A stretch of DNA of 64,000 bases, taken from positions 9,920,001-9,984,000 of the forward strand of contig JAPYXD010000704.1 of NCBI GenBank assembly GCA_030998225.1, read 5' to 3'. The notes under the pieces were generated by a model that made no database searches, was not told the origin of the DNA, and saw only the letters and a list, made by a program, of their open reading frames with translations. The position numbers and the translations under genes are program-made. The stretch comes from Diplolepis rosae. Its lineage: Eukaryota; Arthropoda; Insecta; Hymenoptera; Diplolepididae. This document shows, piece by piece, positions 11,198 through 22,939 of the stretch; the first letter of the stretch is position 1; every line of letters starts with the position of its first letter.

Positions 11198-11572
11198 AAG
11201 TTATTTTGATTCTGTGTTCTATGCCTCCTAATCGTCCGGTTGAATTTGAAATTGAGAAAATGCGTAATCTTTTAATTTTTTCTAAAATATGGCTTTTCAG
11301 CAATTTTAACTGTCAGATATTTAATGTTTATGCGAAAAAAATTAATTAATAAATTCATATTATAAAATATTCAATGTTCAAATCATTTTTTGCATGAAAA
11401 TAAAACAACTGATTATCTGTAGGACTAGAAAATCAATATTTCTAAGAAATAAGAAAATGATACATTTTCCTTATTTCAAATCCGCGCGGGCTTGAGACAT
11501 GAGCTATTAGAGGGTCAGATTTATGGATCATTATTTTATCATTTTATACGTAAAATACACAATTTTTTATAA

Positions 11573-11579
11573 TATATAG
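11573..11579 (+). promoter_or_regulatory. TATA box of protease-homologue gene A
   Basis: TATATAG lies about 100 bp before the start codon. The following block (GGAGACTACTAGC, then CATAATC and TTTCAAAG) aligns with the block after the TATA box of gene B (GGGGACTAATCG, then CAAAATC and TTTAAAG), so the core promoter is conserved between the paralogues. Confidence 0.5.
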
Positions 11580-11677
11580 TGGAGACTACTAGCATGAAGA
11601 GTCATAATCTTTCAAAGCTTCTCAATTAGTCTTGTCACAAAATAATTCACGCAAGTTGTTTTTCTGATATTATCACA

Positions 11678-14600
11678 ATGAAGATCGCATTTGCTGTTCT
11701 GGCGTGCACATTTCTGAGCACAGTTAATGCTGTCGGTAAATATTACTTAATATTGACTCGAGTTACGCAAATTAAAGCAATATAGGGTATCTAAAATTCT
11801 TGAATTGAATTGTACCGTATCATTTTATATTTCAACAACGTATTCAGTGTTATCTATCAGTTCAAAACGTAAAGTACCATATTTTCAAGAGAAATGTATT
11901 CTTTATCCTTGAAATTCAAACACTTTCATATCACCACTGAATAAAAAATTTGTTTTGTACTTGAAATTTCAATAGAATTTGATAGTTCACACCACTGTGA
12001 TTGGTTATGAATATCATTTTGTTGATGTTTACAAAATAAATAAGTATAAGCAAACAGTCATTTTGATGAAAAAGTTAAAATTCCACCATAATTCTTTTTT
12101 AAAAAAAATGTCAAAAAAATTCGAAAAGAAAGATTGGCTACGCTTGAAGATAGCTGCATTAATTCTAAGGAAATTCGTAAAAGAATGGAATTTCAGTTTT
12201 TTAATTAAATTTGGGGAAATGAAAAAAGTTAAAAGCGCTAGGTATGCTTAATAAAATGGGTAATCCAAGAAAATGATGACTTTTTAATCAAACACTGCTT
12301 CACGGAATCAATATTGTCACATAATTTCCTTTATGCAGAAACCATTAACCAAATTTTACAGTTCCGGCCCTTTTATTCGAATCCACTTAGGCAACATTTT
12401 TTATATTAAAAAAAATTCACATTGTCTAATATCGATAGTATTTTATTAATTTTAGAAAATATTTTGTGTAAATGAACTAAATTGATTTGTTAGAGAGCAA
12501 TTGTTTCAATACAAAATAATTGAGTTTATTCAAACAAAAAATTAAGTTCTTAGGAAAGAAGAATACTTGTTGTACTTCAAGTACATAAATTCGTTAAAAA
12601 GTTTGGAGATATGGACTAGAACATTTGTCTATTCTAACTAGGCCAATAAATTCTCAAGTTAAATCAAGCGAAAATGAAGTCAATCGTATAATAAGTAAAC
12701 TTGATGTCAGTAGCTTTTACTTTTATAACTTTTTTTTCTCTTTTTTATACAGGATTCAACTCTACGTCTTTGGAGGGTAAACTAAGAACCGGAACGAGGG
12801 CTAATCCTAATGATGATTTAACATACATAGTAGCTGTAAAACGTTTATTGTTGCTCAAGTGTACTGGAATCCTTGTAACTGCCAGGATTGTAGTGACAAT
12901 AGCTAAGTGTATTTCTGATTTAAAACTTGAAATAGATCGTATTTGGATTCCAAACTTGTTTAGAAATTTTACTTATCGTATTCTAAAAACTGATATTTTT
13001 CGAGGCGATGACCAATCAATTTCTGTTAATGATATTGGACTCTTATTGGTATGTTATAACTGGATTTATTAAGTAGTTTCTCATTCGTACTTTATTCGTC
13101 CATTAAGAATGAAGTTGGAAGTTTCTTATGAATGAATTTTGACATTTGATATCTCTGGCATCTTGCATTGGAATTTGTTTTGCACATTGTGAAGCTACAC
13201 TATTAATCTTTTGACTACGATTTGAAATTTACAATTATCTTCTGAATACCATTTTGTGGAAAATATTGTGTAAAACCAAGGATAAGTTGAAATTAGTGAA
13301 ATTTCTATGTGGATTCTATGTTTCTATGTGGAACCAGCGCTTTGGAGACAGCTCGTAAAATTAATGGTGTGTTTGGAGAAGGTTCAACCAGCCATAGCAC
13401 AGTATCGTTTTGAATTACGAAATTTCATTCTGTGGCTTTCAGCCTTGAAAATGAACCACGTGGAAGATTCCAACCCAAAGTAAATAATGATGAACTGAAA
13501 GATATTATAGAGAGTAACACATCCCAAACTATTCGTGAGTTTGTATCGAAATTTGGAGTTTCTATCCCAACCATATAGGATCATTTGCTCCAAACTGATA
13601 TACGCCAGGGTCATACAAGGCGAAAGACGAAGAAATCATTAATATTTTAATATTCGGAAGTTCATTGGTGGGTTTTTGAAACCTTCGTCTCTCGCCAGGA
13701 CGATCCTTGCTGACTTGTTTTTTAAAAATATATTATTATTGTTATCACCGTAATTATGATTACTATTGTATTCGTTTTTTCATTGACTTCATTAATTTAT
13801 AAGATCAAGTGTGTCTGATATGAAAGACCCCCTAGAATTAATCATGTAACATTTCTCGAGAAAGAGACAGAGACTGGTGGGCAATCCATTGGGCCTATCG
13901 GTGCAACGTTTCCGATTGATGCGCAAGTTTTTCCCAAGTTTTTTAACGCTTCTCATTGGCGTGTCAGACCTTCGCAAGCTTTCCGACGCCTCTCATTGAT
14001 GCGTCGGACTTCCACAAGCTTTTCCGACGCCTCTAATTGACGCGTCAGACCTTCGCGACCTGTCCGAAGCTACTCATTGGCGCGTTGGACTTTCACGAGT
14101 TTCCTCGACGCTTCTCATTGGTGCGTCAGACTTCCATAGCATAGCCACGACGCATCGTATGCAGCCCCGACACAGCACCAGCAGGAAATATTCGATGCCT
14201 TTTAGGGCGCAATCACTACTTCACACACCCGGTTCTCTCCTAACTCAGTTTTCGCCGATGCCCTTCTTGTCGCATCACGGACTACTGACGTAAGGACTAA
14301 ATTCCTAACCGGAGGACAACCAGCAGGATCTTACCCAGTTTCTTTGCTTTCGCGGAATAAAAGCTTTTTCTGCATCGTATCGTTACTTGCGATAAAAGAT
14401 GGATCCTTTATGATAATCGTAATCGTTCAGCAAGCTGGTTAGATAATGATGGAGCACCACAACACGGCTCAAAACCAAACAGCTCATGGTTACTGATTGG
14501 TGGAACAGCCACGGTTTAATTCATTATAGCTTCATTAAACCTGGTCGATTCGATCACAAAAGTGTATCGATATCTCAGGAGCACACCTTGAATAATTGGA

Positions 14601-15579
14601 ATGTTATTTTATTCGAAGAACAATAAAGCAAACTTTTGAATCCGAACTTCCAACTTTATACTTAATGATTCAATAGTTCATTGGACATAATTCGAATCAT
14701 AATTTTTTTCTGATCCCCATAATTGAAGCTAAAAAAAATCTCACAAATTCACATTTCAGTCAATATTGTTAACTCGCGTCATGAAATTATACATCTATCA
14801 ACTGCGAATCATTACTAAAATTCTTTTGAGTTCTAATTTACTAATTTCCAATATTTACTTGAATTTTAATTTAAAGAAGCTGTTCAACACGACTTATAAC
14901 TCGTTTTATTACAAGAATTTAAAAAAATATTCCAATGGCTTCAACTCATCAATGTCTCTTTTGTTGTAGATCAAAACACGCATAACAGATATTATCCACT
15001 TGTCATATGCTACACTACCACGTATTCCTCAGATACTTTCAAGTAGGACACATGCTAATGTGCTTGGATATAAGAACTCTATTAACTTTAATTCATTCTC
15101 GCCAGTTTTAAAAAACGATAGTGTTAAGGTAACTGGTGAAACTGCATGTCTTATAAGATATGAAAAGCACTTCAAGATTAAAACTTATCATATTTGCGCA
15201 AATAATGAAAATGATGTGCATAAAACTGACCCAGTGAGTATGTGTATTTTAGAAATTTCAATTAATTAATTAACAATTAAAACTCCAAAAACAAATTTTA
15301 AATAATATTTAGGGAGACGTTTTACATTTTCGTGGTATGGCTATAGGAATACGAGCAATTCACTTGCGTGGGAATCCTGCTGTTTATGTAAATCTTTCTG
15401 AACGCTTGACATACATCCAGACTGCAAAAGAACTTCTTCTTAAAAATAGCGGCATCCTTAAATATGAATCGCCCAATACGGAAATGAACGTCGAATCAAT
15501 AATTGGTTCTACCAGTACGGCAATACCAGATGAAAAAAGTAGCAACTCTAATCAGACTTCCTCTTGTTCTGAAATATAA
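11678..15579 (+). CDS. Gene A: secreted S1 serine protease homologue, catalytically dead
   Basis: Four exons: 11678-11735, 12753-13048, 14970-15233, 15313-15579. All have GT/AG borders with matching phases (1, 0, 0) and no internal stop, giving 294 residues. Residues 1-19 are a signal peptide (MKIAFAVLACTFLSTVNA). The trypsin fold is visible as KCTGILVTARIVVTIAKC (55-72, the Cys42-Cys58 pair), DIGLLL (113-118, the Asp102 block), a later CLIRY...ICA pair, and GDVLHF (207-212) with NPAVYVNLSERLTYIQ near the end. In TAAHC the His is replaced by Lys71, and the GDSGGP serine is replaced by Val209, so proteolysis is not expected. Intact frames argue for a functional non-enzymatic secreted protein (binding, regulatory or venom/salivary type; inference). 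Introns contain a mariner fragment and a GC-rich insert. Confidence 0.8.
13333..14590 (+). pseudogene. mariner (SETMAR-like) remnant split by a GC-rich insert, in gene A intron 2
   Basis: The left part (13333-13640) reads TARKINGVFGEG, then ENEPRGRFQPKVNNDELKDI and IREFVSKFGVSIPTI, the HTH half of a mariner transposase. The right part (about 14388-14590) reads WILYDNRKRSASWLDNDGAP, then HGLIHYSFIKPGR, the region after the first catalytic Asp. Several stops and shifts are present. About 740 bp of unrelated DNA separates the halves. Confidence 0.7.
13849..14388 (+). repeat. GC-rich insert with 40-bp minisatellite; possible solo LTR
   Basis: It begins TGTAACATTTCTCGAG and ends near GTTACTTGCG, with an AATAAA at 14357-14362, so a solo LTR is conceivable, but I find no target duplication. 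From about 13940 to 14135 a unit of 40-41 bp containing CTCATTG(G/A) and CG(T/C)CAGAC repeats five times (starts at 13952, 13992, 14033, 14073, 14114). Confidence 0.45.
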
Positions 15580-15645
15580 ATACTTCAATAGAAAAAATAT
15601 ATTAACTTAGGTCAGGTATATTCAAGTATTGGCTCAAGTTAATAA

Positions 15646-17272
15646 CACAGATCTGCAAAAAAAAATGTTGAATTTGTTCTAGAAAAGATAGGAGCCATTT
15701 TCAAAGTAGTTTTTCCCATAGAATCCAAATCCGGCCTCAGAACTGCTCCAGCACGTCAGGTTTTTGAGTAACCCTAATCTAAAAGTGGAAAAATCACGGT
15801 TTTTCGCTTTATTTGAGCACTCATAAAATCGCGAATTTTTATTATTTTTAAATCTGAAAAAACCACCAAAAAGAGCCACTTTTCAGCTTTCTATTTCACT
15901 TATTATATGTATGATTTGGACTTTTATAATCAGAGATATCGCCAATTGAAAAAAAAAATTGCAGGTTTTGCAATGACCCAGGTAGAAATTTCTTAAGTTC
16001 CACTTGACAGTTCATTAGTTAATAGTAAGTCAAAACTAGTAAGAAAATATTCGTAAGGAACTTGCTAATTATTTGTGAGTTTAACTATTACAAGCTAAAC
16101 TGGAGTAAAACTTGTCTAGTTTTCCCCGTGATTAACTTTTGAATATTGCCTGTAAGTAACTGTCGAGGCATTTGTAAGCGACAACTTGGAGTCATTTCAT
16201 TGGATGTGTGCGTACTAAAAATACAAGTTACATGTCAACCTAAAATTTAGTGCATTTATGAAGTGTTGGGAAAAAACTTTTGCATATCGAAGAATGGACG
16301 AAAAAGGGGAAGGAAACGGAAACCGAGTGAAACGGTTTCTCCTCAAAAGGAAAAAAATTAGCCAAAAGTATCAGTATGAGTCTGGTAAGTATTCATCGCA
16401 ATACGTCTATATTTTATAGGTTGTGACATTATTTTTTCAATCAAATTCGCAATTTACCTTTTTTTGTTTCTTAGCCAAAATGTTGCAAAAGCATGTCACG
16501 TACAATTTATTTTTTAATCTACAAAGTCCTTTGATTAATTTCTTACTTAATCTATAAATTCCTCGGAATCCCGCATAAGTTTTCGTTACCTGGTTTTCAA
16601 AAACCTTTCTGTATTCTCATTTTTGGTATTAGGTTTTTATATAACGGTTTTTGTGATAGACGGATGAACTGATGCCGACAAATTTTTTGGAATCGACGTT
16701 CAATTCTTAACAAAGAACTGTCTATTGCCTCAAAAATAACTAGAGAGTGCCTTAACAACACTTCAAAAGTTTAGACTCACTAATAACTAAAATGGCGTAG
16801 CATTACATTTCTTCTGAATACCTAACAAGTTTTCCTCAAGAGGTCCTCACTAGTTGAAAAGGAAAACTTACGAGTATCTCAAATAAAACTTTTGAAAATT
16901 TCTACTTGAGGAGCGACATATAAAGGGACAAACTTATAGGACGTCAAATTTGTTTTTTTATTCTTTTTTTCTGCTGAACGAGGCATAAGAAAACAAATTT
17001 GACGTCCTATAAGTTTGTCCCTTCATATGTCACTCATTGCGAAACCTGCAATTTTTTTTTCAATCGGCGATATCTCTGGTTATAAAAGTTCAAATCATAC
17101 ATATAATTAGTGAAATGGAAAGCGAAAAACCGTGTTTTTTGCACTTTTAGGTTAGGATTGCTCAAAAACCTGACGTCATGGAGCAATTCTGACCCCGGAT
17201 TCGGTTTCTACGCCAAAAATTATTTCGGAAATGATCTTCAGATATTTCAGAACAAAATTATGCAGACCTGTG
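15646..17272. mobile_element. CACAG-terminated foldback element, copy 2
   Basis: A 1627-bp element, left end CACAGATCTGCAAAA, right end TTATGCAGACCTGTG, flanked by TAA on both sides (15643-15645 and 17273-17275). The arms are inverted over about 250 bp (for example AAAAACCTGACGTCATGG on the right, its complement on the left). A second hairpin (about 16915-17031) is centred inside, with arms reading AAATTTGACGTCCTATAAGT. No coding capacity. It begins 66 bp after the stop codon of gene A. Confidence 0.75.
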
Positions 17273-17275
17273 TAA

Positions 17276-18009
17276 TTTGTTCATTTCTATTCAAAGTTTA
17301 TTTCTTAAATACAATATCGATTCCAAATAGCTGCATAATATACTTGAACCGTATAAACAAAATTCTTGATTTGAGTCACTTGATTTACTCAATTTTTGTA
17401 ATTTTCGTTTCATGCTAGATTATGTACCCTTGAACGAAATTAGTTAAAATATTACTAAAAGTACTTCTGCTTCTAAAAATTCGACTACTTTTGGCTGAAA
17501 ATAAACCTACAGAACTGTTAATGACCGATTTTGGTCAAACTTTAGAAATTTTTCGTTCTATAAAAAGTAATCGATACGAAATTTTTTATATCGCCAGTGG
17601 CGCAATTCTAAGAATGAAATCCACCCCTTATGTGTGAGGGTTGGTTCATACATTTGAAGTAGTTGAGGTAGAATCGGTTGACAAATTTAGAGGGAAAGAG
17701 AGTTCTGAAAGATTTTCGAGGTCGCTGAATTAAAATCTGAGATCAAAATTGACGAAACGGCGCCTCAGTGTATAAAATTTTATCATTTTTTGTGCAAAAT
17801 CTTTCAATATTAGGGATTTTTAGGTTTCCGACTCTAAATATAAAATAATTGATGTTGCCTGATTTCAATATCGTAGAAAAGATGTAATATTAATAAATTT
17901 GTAATATATATATGTTTCTCGCAAAGACTTACAACCTTGAGTTTTTTGTAGTATATAAGATATTGAAGAATATCGACAACAGGAATTGAATCTGCTATTT
18001 TGAATTTTA
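17276..18009. other. Intergenic, no gene
   Basis: AT-rich. A TATATAAG at about 17953 precedes the exon-1 relic described next and may be its fossil TATA box. Nothing else is recognisable. Confidence 0.35.
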
Positions 18010-18072
18010 CAATTTTTATATCATATTGTAATCAAACAACGAGTGCATTTCTGGAAACAACTAACGCTCTTG
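18010..18072 (+). pseudogene. Relic of exon 1 of a third protease-homologue gene
   Basis: GAGTGCATTTCTGGAAACAA, then CTAACGCTCTTG and a GTAAATATCAC donor, aligns with exon 1 and the start of intron 1 of gene B (and less closely of A). Similarity runs on into the intron (ATGTTCGCTCATTTC). The start codon region is decayed. I cannot find convincing exons 2-4 downstream; 18177-18400 has only vague resemblance. It shows the family was once larger here. Confidence 0.6.
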
Positions 18073-19943
18073 GTAAATATCACATAATATTAATTAATTT
18101 CATGTAAATTGAAATAATATGAGATATATAGAATTACTAGAATTAAATATGTTCGCTCATTTCATCTTTATAACTTAGAGGAGACCGGGACGAAATTGTC
18201 GGCTTAACATTAATTCTCACCAAAAAGTTAACAGAACGTGTTATTGGTGCATTCTATTATTATTCCGAGTCCCAAATCATTAAAAAAGATATTTAATTAT
18301 TCCCAATCAGTTGCATGCAGACAACTTTTCCCCAATTACCGAGGCAAAGTTGTTGGCAGTATTTTTATAAAAAATAAAGACATCTTAGGATTGAAAAATT
18401 TCATTTTTTTATTGATTTTTAATTTATACATTTTGAAAGTAGCGATTAATTATAAGCAACAAGAAATAAAATACATTAATTATTTATTTAATCCATTCAC
18501 CATCTTGGAATTTCTATACATTTTTTTGCAGAGTCATTTTTCAAGATGTTTGTTTATGATATGATCTCTTTGATAAAATTGATTCATCTTATTCGAAAAA
18601 ATTAAAAATAGTTGAGAAATAGTAATGTGATCGAATTTCTGGTTCTATAATTTTTGTATTTATTTTAGTAAAATTGACCAATTGTTAATGAATATTTAAC
18701 AATTGTCAGTTAAGTTGCATGTGGTATTTGTCTGCGTAATTTACAGTACCAGGTGTATTTTTAACCGTCTAGAAATAGGTTTCACTTTTGAAGAATCATA
18801 TAGTATTTAAAATACCACAATGTTGTACATAATTTTCCCCTTTTATTTGAGATTTTGTTAATTAGATTTTATGAATTTAGAGCAAAGATAATGCGTCATT
18901 ACTTAAATAATTCCATATGCCTGGAGTGTGTTATCTACTAGTTCGAGGCTAAGTTTTATCTCCGGTTCTTGTTCTCCAAATCTAAATCAATTAGCATTTT
19001 CAATCATTTTAATCAGCAACTAACATTTTGTTTTTAATCAGTCAAAAGTGATTAATTTTCAATTAACTATGATTGATTATCAGTCAGAAATGATTGATTA
19101 TAAAGCAAGAAGTCAGTCACTGATCCAAATTATTGTATACAGAAAAAATATTCGTGAATTTTATAGAAATTCCGGTACTCATTTTCACATCTTTACTTAT
19201 TAGTAGATTTTACTAGAAATTCAGTTCAATCAACAGAGTTTCTTCGCATTTCATCTATTTTCCAGTAAAATCTACTAAATTAGGATTTTAACGCATTTTG
19301 TAGATTTCACTAGACTCTGAATGGAATGTACAGAAAATTTGTTAAATGACTTGAATTTCTTATAAAATAAACTAAAATGTCAAGTTGTCTTTTTTCTGAG
19401 TGTCAAAATTCTAAGTCAGATTTGAAGAGTGAAAGTCAAACTCTTTATTATAGCAACACTTAAAAAGATCTGTTATGCTTAAAATTTTGTTATAAGTTAG
19501 TAGATCTTACATTGTCTTCAAGAGTTTTAAAAGCAATGCTAACTTTAAAGATGTAACGAATTTTTGCACACTTTTTTATACGTACGTAAGAAATACCATA
19601 TCTTGGTATGTTTAAAAAAAATAGAGAATATATCGTGGAGGAATTATCATCTTGCGCTCGGTAAGCAGCCGTTCAGAGTTACATTTCTCACGCACGCATA
19701 AAAAAAGCTTTTTTTTAATAAATGTAATGATAAACGTCTATAAGAATATCGAGCAGCGAAATGGCCGCCAAAAATAACATGATCAAGCTGGATTGGCGTT
19801 AGAAAATAACATTCGGACGAAGGGCCAGGGAGTCGATTACACTGATCAACAAAACATAACCTATGTTCATGGAATAAGATATATAAATCCCAGAACAGTT
19901 TTCCGTGCTGAATCATTTTTCGACAGAAGCTAGCAACCAATAC
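18073..19943. other. Intergenic, no gene recognised
   Basis: AT-rich. The 108-codon frame at 18238-18564 is Ile/Phe/Leu-rich, as expected of AT-rich DNA, and has no family signature. Around 19000-19110 short ATTGATTA/TAATCA motifs recur in both orientations. The minus frame 19647-19940 shows no domain. Confidence 0.35.
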
Positions 19944-20256
19944 CCTAGTGAAAATAAACGGCCGTTTTCGTGACCGTTGTAATCGTATTTTTGATGGCCG
20001 TTAAAACGGCCCTCAAATTGAAACCGTTTTGATGGCCATTAAAGCGGCCGTTTTATGACGAGTTTAATACTCCCCGATCTGCGCCAGGCCAGGGGCACAG
20101 GAACTATCATAAATATAATAAATTAAAAAAATCTACTGCCGAAGAAAAACGGCCGTTTTAATGGCCATCAAAACGTTTTCAATTTAAGGGCCGTTTTAAC
20201 GGCCATCAAAAATACCATTACAACGGTCATAAAAACGGCCGTTTATTTTCACTAGG
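19944..20256. mobile_element. 313-bp palindromic MITE built from GGCCGTTTTAA motifs
   Basis: Left end CCTAGTGAAAATAAACGGCC, right end GGCCGTTTATTTTCACTAGG, exact complements. Both arms contain further copies of AACGGCC(G/A)TTTT and TGGCC(A/G)T motifs, so the element is both an inverted repeat and internally repetitive. The GC-rich CGGCC boxes contrast with the surroundings. It ends 17 bp before the mariner that starts at 20274. Confidence 0.8.
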
Positions 20257-20273
20257 ATAATAAAGAGGATATA

Positions 20274-21417
20274 CATTCTGTCAAAAAGTACCAGGAATTG
20301 ATCATTCAAAAAGCCCGCTTAAATAATTGTTAAACACCTTTTTGACGCTTAGATGGCACCACTGTACTCTATACTGACTAGAGTTTTAAATTTCTCGGAC
20401 TTTTAAAATCCGGTCACGTTCTCGTGACTGTGATACCTTCACCAATACTTTCTTTATCATTAAACCTTATAATATTGTAAATTTATTTCCAAACACTATG
20501 AATTGCAATAGTGAAGGTTTCATAAAAATAAACTACGAAAAATGTCAAGTTTTATCGGAATTCAACATCAAAAAAAAATTTTTTATAGCCATTATATTAA
20601 ATTCAAACATAAAGAACAAGTAATTCAAGTTTTCTTCGCACAAATTACGCATTGCAAATGGAATTTCGAATGCAGAATCGCTGAAAATGTTCCTCACATC
20701 AAAATTACCACTTTTAATTTTTTAAACCACTCGAAACACTGTGTTTTGCCAAGAGCATGTTCACCGTAGGCTTCGACAAGCATTCGATGCGATTCTGCAG
20801 CAGTTTCCTTCAAGTGATAAAAAAAACCAGTGCTGTCCGCAAATCGTAGTTCCTAAGCACAGAACTCGACATGTTGATGCTTGTAGTAAATACACTGGTA
20901 TATCGAACTTGGGTTGTTGTCTACTGAAAATCTTTCTCAGCTGCTAGAGGGAGAAGATGGTGTTGCAGAAGCGGTCGTACGGTCCCTAAACTGATGGCAA
21001 TCACCATCTATAGGGAAATTCCGGTTTCATACTTCTAGACCTGGTAGTTCCGAAAGACCATCTTTCAAGGCTATCATTGTGAACAAATTTCTAGTCAAAA
21101 ACTCAACGAATATCATCGAACAACCGCCGTAGTCACCTGATATGGCTCCGGCCGACTTTTTTCTGTTTCCAAAACTCAAATTACCACTTCGAGGCACCCG
21201 TTTTCAGTCTACAGAACACATAAAAGAGAATTCGCGGCGAGAACTGAAGTCGAGTCCGGAAAATGCGTTTAAAAGATGTTTTGATGATTGAATTATTCGT
21301 TGGCATAAATGTATTATTTTGGTAGGGGCCAACTTTGAAGGCGATAAAATAAATTCGGATGAATAATAAGTAGTTTGTGTTTTGTTGACCAATTCCCGGT
21401 ACTTTTTCGACAGAATG
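20274..21417 (+). mobile_element. mariner element (family GGAATTG), with nested second mariner piece
   Basis: Inverted ends CATTCTGTCAAAAAGTACC and GGTACTTTTTCGACAGAATG, both bordered by TA. The plus-strand transposase is ruined. An N-terminal piece around 20640-20696 reads like ANGISNAESLKMF in one frame, and the C-terminus near 21110-21290 reads MAPADFFLFPKLKLPL (third catalytic Asp block). The middle is replaced by an opposite-strand mariner fragment. Related copies are at 29441 and 61714. Confidence 0.75.
20697..21005 (-). pseudogene. Mos1-like mariner N-terminal fragment, nested
   Basis: On minus, ATG at 20872 gives MSSSVLRNYDLRTALVFF. After a one-base shift it reads HLKETAAESHRMLVEAYGEH and CFEWFKK, the HTH half of a mauritiana-type (Mos1-like) transposase. 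It stops abruptly at 20697 where the host mariner resumes. The leader upstream to about 21005 belongs to it. Confidence 0.7.
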
Positions 21418-21419
21418 TA

Positions 21420-21921
21420 TTTTGAACTTTGTAATTACCGTAAACTCTATACATATTGTAAATATTGCAAATATTTTAGACTTTAATGCAATTAAATACA
21501 AGAAATAGTACAATGATTCGTCTCAAGTACTTGCAAGCTCTCAACCAGTGTTCACAGAATGCGTAAGAATTTTGCTCCCATCATGTTCCTTTGTGTAAGC
21601 AATACATATAAACGCGGCGTGTCAATGTATTCCCGCTCTATCGCTTGTTTGCACGCTCGCAAATCGAGAATTGGATGATTGCCACTGCTTCTTCGTTGTC
21701 TTTCGGCTTCGCTTCGGCTCTTGGGTTCGGCACTATTGGTTCGTCGAAAGTCGAGAATTGCCGAGGATGCAGGATTGTAACACGTATATTTTCTGATTTC
21801 ATGCTGTCGGTTATTGAGTGGAAATTGAGAATTGTGTTTCTCTCAACTCTCTCGACATCGTGCAATAAAGGCGCGAAATATAGGACAATTCTAAATATAT
21901 GAAATATGTTGTTTAAGATAT
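21420..21921. other. Intergenic with a GC-richer patch, no gene
   Basis: About 21540-21870 is GC-richer and contains TTCG/CTCG-rich repeated phrases (GCTTCGGCTCTTGGGTTCGG) resembling those inside the next element. ORFs on both strands here mirror each other and carry no domain. Confidence 0.35.
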
Positions 21922-22552
21922 AATATTTTTTATGTGCCTCAGCCGCGGAACTCGTTTTTCCGTTACAGCTGAGAGTAAAGCAATTTTGTATATTCCGTTA
22001 CAGAGGAATACAATGTAGAAATTGAACTGCGCATGTGCATTATAGTCTTACAGCGGAACGCAATCTATTTCTTATTCTTCTTCTGCTCACTTCTTCTTCG
22101 TACAGCGGAACGCAATCTGTTTCTTATTCTTCTTCTTCTCACTTCTTCTTCGTACAGCGTTATCACTGACTACTACACAAGACCGATAAAATCAAAATGG
22201 CCGGGACTAGTTGACAATTTGCGCCCGCTTCGTACAACTAGCGCAGCAAACAACTACAATAAGTACTAGATTAAATCCCAATGTATGCATAAAAACTCGT
22301 ATCCGCACCACAGTCACATAAAATAGAATATGTGCCAATGCACACAATTCGGGACATTGCGAGACTCGCGACAATGCTCGCAGGACTGATCGCGCCTCGG
22401 ATTCGTCTCGGCTTTGTCTTGACTTCGTCTCGGCTTTGCCTCAGCTACGTCTTGGCTACGTCTCGACTACGCCTTGGCTTCGATCTCCTGCAAACATTGT
22501 CGTTCGTCACGCAATCACCCTCATTGTGTGCCTAGGCACATAATATACTATT
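21922..22552. mobile_element. Non-autonomous element ending AATATACTATT, copy 1
   Basis: A 631-bp repeat shared with 58387-58899. The left end, AATATTTTTTATGTGCCTCA, and right end, GCCTAGGCACATAATATACT (then ATT), are rough inverted complements around ATGTGCCT. Inside are CTT-rich tracts, an ATGTGCATTATAGTC motif and a run of CTCGGCTT/CTACG repeats. A segment of about 60 bp beginning ACAGCGGAACGCAATCT is duplicated here but single in the other copy. Confidence 0.65.
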
Positions 22553-22939
22553 TTCTGAAATTTTTAGAAAATATGCCTAAAATAATTATCTGAAAACTCC
22601 TGTCAAATTATTTAAGGGTTTTAACATGTTAAAAGTGAAAAATTGGAATCAATATATACATTTAAAACATTTTTAGCTTTTCAAAAATCAAAGCTTCAAT
22701 TAGTAATTACGAATTTCCATACTTCTTAACGATTTCGTACATTTAAACAAATTTCAGTTGGCAAGCTATTTTCCACTGAGAAGATATGTACATAAAATGT
22801 ATGTTTGAAATTTACGTTCTCAGTATTATGTTAGAAATATTTTCATCTCAAGTTTTAGAAGACTAATTACAAATAAAAACCTGTAAATTTCGCAGATAAA
22901 ATCGGTAAAGTCTGCAGATTAAATATACAGATTATACAA

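Noticed and set aside
13940..14135. CRISPR-like repeat array
   Set aside because: Units are contiguous degenerate 40-bp minisatellite copies without unique spacers, in a eukaryotic intron.
14766..14969. Extra exon of gene A between exons 2 and 3
   Set aside because: The frame is AT-driven, lacks borders in the right phase, and gene B has no counterpart; exons 2 and 3 already join in phase 0.
18238..18564. 108-codon hydrophobic ORF as a membrane protein
   Set aside because: Phe/Ile/Leu/Asn/Lys-rich composition is what AT-rich DNA gives by chance, and no exon border or relative supports it.
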